From Chitinophaga rhizophila (lineage in GTDB: Bacteria; Bacteroidota; Bacteroidia; Chitinophagales; Chitinophagaceae), in contig NZ_JAICCF010000004.1 in NCBI RefSeq assembly GCF_019492185.1, positions 744,001 to 808,000 of the forward strand: a stretch of DNA of 64,000 nt, in the 5' to 3' direction. A program made the position numbers and the translations under genes. Under the pieces are notes generated by a model, which saw only the letters and a list, made by a program, of their open reading frames with translations, had not been told where the DNA came from and ran no database searches. The first letter of the stretch is position 1. Every line of letters starts with the position of its first letter. This document shows, piece after piece, positions 17,699-27,200 of this stretch.

Positions 17699-18253
17699 CT
17701 AGTTGTTCGGGAACATTGTATAAGTGAGTTTTCGGACAGGGATGCCCAGCAGCTGCCTCACTTCTGCAAGTGATTTATTCAGCAGAGGATCGGGATCAAA
17801 GTCTTCCAGCGAACATAGACCCGTTGTAGCCTTGGCTAAGCGGACTGCGTCGGAGAAGATATCTACTTCAGCTTTTGTCAACCTGAATTTGCCCGGGTAC
17901 AGGTATCGGCTGACAAATTTGAAACAGGCTACTTCCAGTTTTTTCAACTTGGGTACACTTCCCATTGTAAATCCGATAACAAATGCTTCGTCAGCATTGG
18001 TAAGTCCACGGCCAAGCAAACAATGTATAAAGTCGTGTCGATAAAGCGTCACAGCACCGGATAAAGGGAGCGGCGATGCAGGATTTTCAATCAGTTTAAC
18101 GATCCATGGTATATGCGTATCAGGTGTGATAGCATACATCTTCATGTATCGTGCGTAAGCTGCTGTTAACGTTAATTGGCCATCGTCCTGCCATGGGTCA
18201 ACATTTCTGTGGATAATTACAGGCTGAGATGGGGTTAGGTTTCCAGATTCCAT
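17699..18253 (-). CDS. Coq4-like putative metalloprotein
   Basis: A 184-residue soluble protein. Residues 73-89 (RHDFIHCLLGRGLTNADEA) contain the spacing H-D-x-x-H-x11-E, which is the zinc-site pattern of Coq4, a ubiquinone-biosynthesis protein. The surrounding helices (ARYMKMYAITPDTHIPWIVK upstream, EAFVIGFTMGSVPKLKKLE downstream) also fit a helical Coq4-like fold. Bacteroidota use menaquinone, and the gene sits between a free dehydratase and an aminotransferase of the NRPS-PKS cluster, so a role in tailoring the product, for instance on a carboxylated or aromatic intermediate, is more likely than quinone synthesis. The family call rests on the motif and is moderate; the reaction is unknown. 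Confidence 0.62.
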   Translation of the reverse strand: MESGNLTPSQPVIIHRNVDPWQDDGQLTLTAAYARYMKMYAITPDTHIPWIVKLIENPASPLPLSGAVTLYRHDFIHCLLGRGLTNADEAFVIGFTMGSVPKLKKLEVACFKFVSRYLYPGKFRLTKAEVDIFSDAVRLAKATTGLCSLEDFDPDPLLNKSLAEVRQLLGIPVRKLTYTMFPNN

Positions 18254-18283
18254 TTCGTTATTTCATTATGGTGGATAATTACT

Positions 18284-19165
18284 TTAATTGCCAGTCATGG
18301 ATGTCAACTGGTCTTCTGATACTTCCAGCAAATAGTATTTATCAATTTCAAGTAAAATATTTCCTTCAACGTCAGCAATGACTATATCAGTTTCAATCCC
18401 ACCTGCTGCACTACGGCTTGTGGCATGACAATAGTATTGCGCAGGCAGCGGCCGGTAATGTCTGATGGACCTGAATTGAAACGGCGCCAGCATTGGATTG
18501 TCAAGTAACAGCGTAATGGCTACATCCAGCAATGCAGGATGCAACAGGTAGGTATCGACATCCGATACGAATGCGGGATCGAGCGATAGCAGCGCAATTC
18601 CTTTGTCGGCACTTCTCCATACCTGGCGGTATACATCCAGCCACCTTCTGCCGAAGGCAAGCTGATAGGCAACATGGGCATCTGTTGCTACACCGGTCTG
18701 CTGCTCATGGGATGCCATTGTTTGATAAACAGTCTTACATGCTGCTACATCAAACTTTAAGTCGGTGTTTCCTACTACCCGGGCCGCAGTTCCCGTAACA
18801 TGAACAGCACTGTTACCATCTGAGCGCAGGCATGTGATGGAGAATGTTGCCTGATCTGCATCACCGGTGAACAAAATCCGGAGCTTCGCTTCCTCATCCG
18901 GCTGCATCAGCAAGGGCTGAGATATAGTAAGTTTGGTAATTTCAATGGCAAACCAGTGGAAATAAAGTCTGCAGGCAGCAAAGGCTAGTTCCAGAAATCC
19001 AGTTGCCGGCAAAGCAGAAAATTGTCCGATACGGTGTTCCCTCAGCATCCAGTGATGCTTTGCAGACAATGTCATTTCAAACGTGCATTGATCTTTTCCC
19101 TGACGAACGTACGAAGGAAAAAAGACCTGTTCTGCTGCCGCTGTATCAGCTAGTGATCTGTCCAT
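18284..19165 (-). CDS. Free-standing polyketide synthase dehydratase (PS-DH)
   Basis: A 293-residue double-hotdog protein resembling an excised PKS dehydratase domain. The catalytic histidine lies in MLREHRIGQFSALPATGFLEL (the family pattern HxxxGxxxxP, with proline kept and the glycine position replaced), and the catalytic aspartate in LLHPALLDVAITLLL, matching the usual HPALLDAAL. It would remove water from the beta-hydroxyacyl chain made by the KS-KR protein, which has no DH domain of its own, so it is expected to act in trans on that carrier protein. It begins a downstream subset of leftward genes (to 12620) separated from the HTTM gene by 507 bp holding a rightward ORF. Confidence 0.82.
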   Translation of the reverse strand: MDRSLADTAAAEQVFFPSYVRQGKDQCTFEMTLSAKHHWMLREHRIGQFSALPATGFLELAFAACRLYFHWFAIEITKLTISQPLLMQPDEEAKLRILFTGDADQATFSITCLRSDGNSAVHVTGTAARVVGNTDLKFDVAACKTVYQTMASHEQQTGVATDAHVAYQLAFGRRWLDVYRQVWRSADKGIALLSLDPAFVSDVDTYLLHPALLDVAITLLLDNPMLAPFQFRSIRHYRPLPAQYYCHATSRSAAGGIETDIVIADVEGNILLEIDKYYLLEVSEDQLTSMTGN

Positions 19166-19245
19166 GGATTTATTTGTTTAAAGCATCCTTTATCTGGTTC
19201 AAAACATATATTTTAGTAGTCATTAACCCATAAAAAAACTATACA

Positions 19246-19812
19246 ATGAAATTCCTGTTCTTCAATGCCCCTGTGTTGTTTCGTAAACCTGCCCAGCCAG
19301 CACACCAGCAACTATTTGAGACCTTCTTCCGTATCTACCATCATCATCCTCAGTTGTTTCCGTGGGTGCTTCCGTCTCCGCTTTCAAAAAGAGGATTATT
19401 GTTCACCGGTTTTAGAAGTGATACATTCAGGAAGTACTCCGGCCTGGAAATCGGGCTACTGACCGGCAGCTACTTCGGGTATGTCCGACTTCCCGGGGCT
19501 TTACCCGGCGGTGAAGGCTTCGTGAATACCGGTATTCATCATTTAGCATTTACTTACCTGCAGGGTTATAAAAAGCATTTTTTAACAATCAGAAAGTCTG
19601 CTGATACGCACCTTCATCTAATCGACAGTGACTCAAGAAAATCGGCTAAAGGGCTCCATCACTTTACCAGTTTTAATTTTTACGACTATTCATTGTTTGT
19701 AGAGGAGATTTGCTACTGCCTTCATCACTATCTGACTGAGAAGAAAAAGATGAATACACCTTTTCAATATCCCGCTGATGTTGAGCAGGTAGTTCGTCTT
19801 GCAGAGGAGTGA
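19246..19812 (+). CDS. Hypothetical protein, rightward orphan inside the leftward cluster
   Basis: A 188-residue frame starting at ATG in a 507-bp space otherwise empty on the minus strand. It is rich in phenylalanine, histidine and glycine (QLFETFFRIYHHHPQLFP, LTGSYFGYVRLPGALPGG, GFVNTGIHHLAFTYLQG), with no signal peptide or clear membrane segment. Codon use over the first 140 codons looks like that of neighbouring genes, which argues for a real protein. Its last 47 codons run antisense to the hydrophilic C-terminal tail of the HTTM-type protein. I do not recognise the family. Alternative: a spurious frame left after loss of an older gene. Confidence 0.5.
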   Translation: MKFLFFNAPVLFRKPAQPAHQQLFETFFRIYHHHPQLFPWVLPSPLSKRGLLFTGFRSDTFRKYSGLEIGLLTGSYFGYVRLPGALPGGEGFVNTGIHHLAFTYLQGYKKHFLTIRKSADTHLHLIDSDSRKSAKGLHHFTSFNFYDYSLFVEEICYCLHHYLTEKKKMNTPFQYPADVEQVVRLAEE

Positions 19813-20698
19813 CCGTTAAGTCTTCCTCTCTCTCAGCTTGCTTTTTCCAGTTATTCTTGAAAAGAAATAATGCAGGATAGATCCACCACAACATGAAGAA
19901 TGATAGTATCATAAGGCTATAAATACCAATATGCAAGGACATACCTAGTACCGCAAGCACCTTATGCGTACGACGGAAAAGGAATGCAAAGAAGAAGCCC
20001 ACTTCAACAATGCCGGTGTATACACCAATGACATGATATACTTCTCTGTATTGCGTCATGAACTGCCCCAGTCGGGTGCCAAACATCATAGTGGCATAAT
20101 AACTTGTTTGTCCGGAGGTAAACCATTCAACGCCGGAGTTGAGTAGCTTAGAAATACCGGTTTGCAGATAGAGTACTGCGATAAATATCTGCATGAATGC
20201 AATAGCAAAAGATGCGGCTTCTCGCTGCGCCTTATCAGATATATAAATACGTTTACGCATCCAGCTATCCAGCGAGTAATGCCTGGAAGTATCCACACAG
20301 GATAGTGCAATCGAGAAGAAATGCAGATGTGTAATATACGCGAGCCAATAACTATCGTTCGCAGCAATGTAGCCGTTTAACAGGAAAAATGACACCGTCA
20401 GCACTACCATACTGACACGGGTAAAGAGACCTGCCAAAGTAAACAGTCCGCCTACTATTGCAACACTTTTCAGTATCAGGAATGCAGTTGGTCCTAGCGC
20501 TGGAAGGAAAGGGAAGATAGCATCCTGCCGGTGCAGGAAGCTGCTGGTTAGTCCGTAAAAACTACTGTCATAATCGCCCCAGATCAGTAATACCAGGCAG
20601 ATGACACTTATGGATATGCGCAATGCGGCGAGACGTTCCCATACAGCGGGTTGATGGAAAAGAAAATACGCCAGTTTGCCTGAAAGCTTCTTGATCAT
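19673..20698 (-). CDS. HTTM-type multi-pass membrane protein
   Basis: A 341-residue membrane protein with about seven hydrophobic segments (LRISISVICLVLLIWGDYD, AFLILKSVAIVGGLFTLAG, VVLTVSFFLLNGYIA and others) and the HTTM-like pattern HLHFFSIALSCVDTSRHYSLD followed by FMQIFIAVLYLQTGISKLL. HTTM domains occur in vitamin-K-dependent carboxylases and in SdpB-type peptide-maturation proteins. The final 60 residues are hydrophilic and low in complexity (SSFSSQSDSDEGSSKS) and overlap the rightward ORF at 19246-19812 on the other strand. The 11-bp gap to the small gene upstream suggests that the two form a pair. The function in the cluster, perhaps a membrane step of maturation or immunity, is inference. 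Confidence 0.75.
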   Translation of the reverse strand: MIKKLSGKLAYFLFHQPAVWERLAALRISISVICLVLLIWGDYDSSFYGLTSSFLHRQDAIFPFLPALGPTAFLILKSVAIVGGLFTLAGLFTRVSMVVLTVSFFLLNGYIAANDSYWLAYITHLHFFSIALSCVDTSRHYSLDSWMRKRIYISDKAQREAASFAIAFMQIFIAVLYLQTGISKLLNSGVEWFTSGQTSYYATMMFGTRLGQFMTQYREVYHVIGVYTGIVEVGFFFAFLFRRTHKVLAVLGMSLHIGIYSLMILSFFMLWWIYPALFLFKNNWKKQAEREEDLTVTPLQDELPAQHQRDIEKVYSSFSSQSDSDEGSSKSPLQTMNSRKN

Positions 20699-20709
20699 AA
20701 ATGTATGGC

Positions 20710-21201
20710 TTAGGATTGCTGGTGATAGGAATAAATCAGTTTACGGTTCACTGGCTCGAGTTTTTGACCGTACCGGTACAGATCCAGGTCGTAGTTGTAA
20801 ATGAATACCTCCATGCCCGTAAAATGACTTCCCGGCGTCGGTCTTGCCGATGGAAGTATTTCATCAAACTTTCCCCAGGGAGCGGTATTCAGGTGATCAA
20901 GCAGAATCCGGCACAGCTGTACCTTTGAACTTTCATTATTACCGTCAAAGACATCGCTCATCAGTACGGGCGTTCTGTAGTACTCAATAGGGATGGCATT
21001 TCCCGGTAGGACAAGCTGCTTATTTCCTTTGCTGTCATACAACCAGATCATAAATTCATCAATCTTGGGTTGCATCATTCTATTAAACATGTTGTATGAG
21101 CAGAACGGCCAGCTATTTGTATTTCGGATAGTGTGTGACACCTGAATTACAAAAAAGGCTACCATACCAGTGAACAACATGATTTTTGTGGTGTGCTTCA
21201 T
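20710..21201 (-). CDS. Small membrane-anchored partner of the HTTM-type protein
   Basis: A 163-residue protein with one N-terminal hydrophobic segment (IMLFTGMVAFFVIQVSHTI) that anchors or exports a soluble domain. The stretch NTNSWPFCSYNMFNRMM resembles the conserved start of small proteins that accompany HTTM membrane proteins. The rest contains acidic and aromatic residues but no motif I recognise. It sits 26 bp after the NRPS stop and 11 bp before the HTTM gene, so all three are probably co-transcribed. A small anchored protein plus an HTTM protein of this size recalls the SdpA-SdpB pair needed for maturation of a Bacillus toxin; this is an analogy of layout, not proven homology. Confidence 0.62.
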   Translation of the reverse strand: MKHTTKIMLFTGMVAFFVIQVSHTIRNTNSWPFCSYNMFNRMMQPKIDEFMIWLYDSKGNKQLVLPGNAIPIEYYRTPVLMSDVFDGNNESSKVQLCRILLDHLNTAPWGKFDEILPSARPTPGSHFTGMEVFIYNYDLDLYRYGQKLEPVNRKLIYSYHQQS

Positions 21202-21227
21202 GGATGTTTCGTTTACATTATAAGCTA

Positions 21228-24200
21228 CTATTTCGCCAGGGCCTTTTTACTGCTGATACATTGTTCCAGCTCGATAACGGAAGGATTCAGAAATATATCT
21301 TCCAGCGTCAGTGCGATACCAAATTCCTCTTTCAGCAAGCCAATAAGCCTGATGGCCCGGATGGAATGGCCGCCGGCTTCAAAAAAGCTGACTCCAGGAC
21401 TTACATTTTCAGATTCGAGTACCTGCTGGAATACCCGGAGAACGTTTTTCTGTCCGGCTGTCAAATCGGTATCCATTTCTGTGTTACCGACGGGGAGTAT
21501 GGAAAGCAATTCAGTTTTATTATTCTTTCCTGATTCCAGTACTGGGATTTTATCTACCACTACAATTCTTGCAGGAATCATGTAGGAAGGAAGCAATTGC
21601 TGCAGTCTTCTTCGCAGGCGCAAGGGAGTGAGATTAGATACCGCTGGCGAGGTCAGACTAGCGGAATGGTCAATCCATACGCAGGGGTCATAATATGTTG
21701 CTCGGTCGCAGGTCAGGTCTACATGTACCGGCTGAAGCGCATCTTTGATAAGGTAACTGCCATCGTTCTCAAACACAACACCGGTCCATCCTTCCCATTG
21801 CACCAGGGAGCCTTCCACATGTTGTGACTTTTCTGAGGTACCGATGATCTTTCCACCAATAGATTCATGTAGTCTTATCCATTTATCTTCGCTCCTGTCC
21901 TGAGCGTCACGTAGCGCTGCATATGCATCTATTGGTATTTCCTGCCGGTCTACCTTATCTATCGGGCGTAAAGCAACCAGCAGGTGCCGGAATCCTTCCC
22001 TTGAGGCGATTCGCTTGAAGCCGTCGATTATATGGCGGCTAACACCGCCCACCCAAGAGAATGAGGCAGCTGCCACTCCCGCGAGAATAACTAATGTATC
22101 TGGCGTGTCTCCCGCTTCTGCGCCAAGTACGCCTCTCTCAAGCGCATCATCCCAGCCGCCCGGCAGGTCAGCGACAGTACCATTCCAGCGGACCGGTACC
22201 GCATTGCCTACGGCAGCGATGGCACCCTGGTTATCAGTGATTACCAGCTGAAGTTCCGGAAACAGCTGATAAAGCCTATGCCAGTAATTCTTAATGACCG
22301 TGGCACCCTTGAAATACTCGGGCCAAGCGCCGGTATGTAATGCATCTGCATATCGCTTCAATTCAGGACGCTGGGCTATTGTGAACAGGCGTAAAGCATT
22401 ATTTTGTCTTTCCGCCAGAAGTGTGCATGCATCATCCAGCTCAACAGCGGTAGTCAACGTTTCACCCGCGTTACCGCTAGCAGTAACTACCGCAGCCGCA
22501 TTACGCACTCCCGGAATTTTTGATAATGCAGTCTCTACTTCATCCAGCTCAATCCTGTTGCCATTGAGCTTGACCTGGTTATCCAACCTGCCCTGGATGA
22601 CAAGGTTACCATCTGATAGTAAAACACCCCTGTCACCAGTACGGTACAAGCGGTCACCGAAGCCATCATTGAATGGATTGGGAATAAAGGCATTATCTGT
22701 CTGGGCAACATTCCCGAAATATCCTTTGGCAAGTCCGAATGAGGAAATCACCACCTCACCCGCTACGTTTGGCGCACAGCTATTCATATGTCGGTCAACC
22801 ACATAGATAGCGGTATTTGCTACCGGCTTTCCTACCGGCATAATGTCAGCCGTAGTACTTTGTGCACAGTCATAGCTGGCAGCGTCAATAGTGATTTCTG
22901 TAGGGCCATAGTGATTATATAGCCCACATTTGAATACGCTAAAGAATTTGTCACGAAGAGCAGCGGTCATAATCGCTCCACCACAGATTACATACCTGAG
23001 CGAGACGGGATAGTCAAATACACCGGTGGCGGCAGCTGTGACAAATTCGCTAAGCAGCAGTGGAACAAACTGTATAAAGGTCACCTGATGTTTATTTATA
23101 CATCCTCCCAGCGCAGCGATATCTTTATTAGTACTATCAGATATAATAATGCGGGCACCAGACAATAATGGCAGGAATATTTCCAGCATTACGGCATCAA
23201 AAACGACCGGTGTGTGGAACAGTACGCTATCGGTAGTGGTTAGCGGATATTGTTGCATTGTGGACAACATGATATTCAGTAGGCCCTGGTGTCTGACCTC
23301 TATCGCTTTGGGAACACCTGTGCTACCGGAAGTAAATATGATGTACACAACATCATCCAGTTGCCAGGCTACCGGCTTAACAGCTGGCACAATAGTGTTT
23401 AATGCCAACCTCTTTGTAGCAATATCTGTATATTTCCCGGTCAGCAATGCAAAAACGTCCGGTGACAGAATACTGGCATCGTAAAAGATATCAGCCATAT
23501 CAACCATCTGCATGATGGTATCCATACGACCGGCAGGGTATTCCTTCGTAAGCGGAATCCAGGTTGCACCAGCCTTCAGAATACCAAGGATGACACCAAT
23601 CATTTCAAAGGAAGGTGCTAACAGGACGCCCACTTTACTGCCTTTTACCACTCCTTTGTTTTGCAGATAAGCGGTTACTTTTTCTGAGAATACCCGGATT
23701 TCTTCAAATGAATAGATTTGTTCATTGTGTACAATAGCCGTCCCTGCACCCTGCCGAATGAGATTGTCAGTAATCAAATCTGCCAGGGAGTCAGCAGGCA
23801 ATGGAATACGAGTGCCCGTAGCAGACAAAGGCTTTTCTTCCAGCAGATATGTCCTGAGGTAATCAGCCGGAGTTTTTATTGCCTGTTTCAGCAGCGTGAG
23901 GTACCACCGTAGGAAGTTGGCCGCTGTCTCTTCCCTGAAGAGATCTGTATTATAGCGGATGGACAGTTTCATGTAGTCCACAGTATGGTCCACCTGCATC
24001 GTAAAGTCGAAAACAGATGTATCTTCTTCAAACAGTTGTACATTATCTGCTTCGTACATTTTCACTTCCATGCCATCAAACTGATAGGCCAGCTTTTCAA
24101 ACGAGGTCTCATCATTCTGAACGCCAAAGAATACAGATATGAACCTGGATTTAGAGAAATCACCGGTATGTTTCAGCAATTCCAGTACTTTATTGAATGG

Positions 24201-27200
24201 ATAAGAGTGATGATCATATGCCTCCAGGGATACTTTTCTCACCTGATCCAGTAATTGCTGGAAGGTAGCGCTATCATCTACCTGGCTACGGATAGGAATA
24301 GCAGAAGCAAATAATCCGACGATAGGCTCCAGCGAAGGGTGATCGCGGTTAAAAATGGGTGTACCGACAACGATATCATTCTGACCAGTGATACGGAACA
24401 GTAATAATTTCAATACTGACAATAACAGTATCTGGAGCGTCACATTATTGGCTTCCTGGAAACGGGTCAGGTCTCTTCTGGTATCTTCATCGATCAGCTG
24501 AAATATTGTCCGCCCATTGAATGTCTGCCTCACGGAGCGTGGAAAGTCCAGCGGCAATTCCAAAGGAAGTGGAAGCGTCTCGAACTGCTGCAACCAGTAT
24601 GTTTTGTGATGATCAAGGCTACCATCATTCAACCGGGTATGCATCCATTCAGACCAGTCATAATAGTTAACCGACAACGGTGTCAGTTCCGGGTGCAGGC
24701 CCTTGCTAAGCTGGTTATATAACTGCTGGAGTTCTCTGAAGAAGATAAACGTAGAAAGCTGATCCCAGATAATGTGGTTAATTTCAAAGACAAAGATGTG
24801 GCGTTCTTGTTCCACCTTTATCAACCGGAATGTTGCTACCGGAGCTTTGGACAGATTCAGTGGTTTCCTGTATATCTCACTCAGAATTTTCTCTAAAGGC
24901 AGTTTCCAGTTCTGAGATCCGGAAATATCCACCAGGAAATCATCCATGGCTATATCCAGGTCATCTACAAGGGATACATGTGGAGTACCGAGTATCTCAT
25001 GGAAGGCAGCCCTGAACACCTCATGCCTGTTTATCAGGATGTTCAGAGATTGCAGCAAGTGAGGCACGTTGACAATACCGTTCATCTCAAGCACCATCCC
25101 AACATTATAGAAGGTACTATCAGGGTTTAGTCTTAACATAAACCATTCAGGATATTGCACAGGGGAAATCTCGTAATGCTGTTTAGGCTGCTTCACCGGA
25201 ATATCGGCTGTTTCGTCCGTGCGCAGCAGAGAACCTTCTTTTTCACTAATCACACTACCAAGGCCACGTATAGTCGGATTCTCGAATATATCGAGCAATA
25301 CGAGATCCGCCCTGAAGTGTTTCTTAATTCTGCTCATCAGCTGTATGGCAGCAACAGAATGACCACCAAGCCGGAAGAAGTTATCGGTGACACCGAGCCT
25401 GTCAACAGACAATACCTCTTTCCAGATGCCGAGTAACACATGCTCTTCCGGAGTTCTGGGTTGTTCAGTACTTTCAGATTGGAAATCCATTTCTGACAAG
25501 GCCTTTCTGTCAATCTTACCATTAGCAGTCAGCGGCAGTCTCGACAACACATGAATGTTGGCAGGCACCATATAGGCCGGCAGCCAGGCAGACAATTCAT
25601 CTTTCATCTGATCAGTATTCACGCCATCAGTATCAGACACAGTGATATAAGCACTCAGATATTTATGGCCCTGTGAGGTTGTATGATCAATCACAACAGC
25701 TTCCTTGACAACTGGTATTTTCAATAAGGCGCTTTCAATTTCACCTGGCTCAATCCTGTAGCCACTAATTTTCAGCTGAAAATCCTTCCTACCCCAGAAG
25801 TCCAATTGTCCGTCGCTACGGTATGAGCCAAGGTCACCTGTTCTATACATCCTGCGCGGAGTCGTGGTGAATGGATCCTGGAGAAACACTTCCGCTGTCT
25901 TCTCCGGGTTGTTGATATAACCTCTACCTACACCAACTCCAGATACAAGGATTTCGCCTTTTACTCCGACGGGACAGATGTGCATATGCTCATCAACCAC
26001 ATATATGTGCATATTCTGTACAGTACGGCCTATCGGAATAATCTGGTCTTCGGGAGGAGCCGTCAATAAGCTATGGGTGATATCATCGGAAGCTTCAGTA
26101 GGACCATAAGCGTTTACTACCGGTATACCGGGATTTGCTGCAAACCACCTGGAAGCCAGTTTATGTGGAAATGCTTCTCCCGTCGTAAGCAGGAAGGACA
26201 GATCCGGGAAAGATACCTGGCGCTGTTCCTGCGTATCACATATCAGTGAGAGATAGGAAGGAACAACCTCCAGGATAGTGATCCTGTCTTTCACTACCTG
26301 ATCAACAAATTCGTTAATATCCAGGTTGGTATCTGTTGTGTAAATGACAGTAGATCCACCGGTAATTAATGACACAAAAAACTGCCAGACGGATATATCA
26401 AAAGTATGTGAGGCGTTCTGTGCTACTATGCTTTGTGGCGTAAGACCAAGATCATTAATTTTGGCAAACATGTGATTCATCATACCTGCATGTTCAACCA
26501 TTACTCCTTTGGGTTTTCCGGTAGATCCAGACGTATAAATGATATACGCAAGATCACCGGCACTAGCTGTTACTGGAGGATTTTCAGGGGACAGCCCCGC
26601 TATTATTGCAGCTGCATCATCCATATGGATAACTGTTCCGTCAAACAGGCCGGCACTTCCAGTTATAAAGGCAGAACGCGTCATGAGTAATTTGCTGCCG
26701 GCATCCGTTAGAATGTCTGCAACACGCGCCCTCGGATAAGCTGTATCCAACGGAATATATGGCACACCGCATTTCCACAATGCAAGAATTACCTGCATCA
26801 TTTCAATGGAACGCGGCAGCATCAGTCCGACGGGAGCTGTGCTGGCACCTAATTGCTGTTTAAGAAAGACAGCAATTCTGTTAACGTGTTCATTTAAGGC
26901 AGCATAACTTAACGACACGCCATCACACACCACTGCCCGGCTACCGGGCGTATTGGCAGCGTGCTGCTCAAGGTAGTGGGGAATCAGCTTTTCGACAGGA
27001 AATATGGTATTACGGCCTTCAAACTGCTGAATAAGCTGCTGCTGATCTTCTGCAGACAACAACTTAACGGTATTAAATGGCACGTTAACATCAGCCAATA
27101 ACTGAGAAGTCACGTTTTCCCAGCATCGCAACAGCTGTGAGCACATCGCCTCGGGATATGACTCCGTAGAATAACTAATCCTGAGTAGTAACCGATTCTC

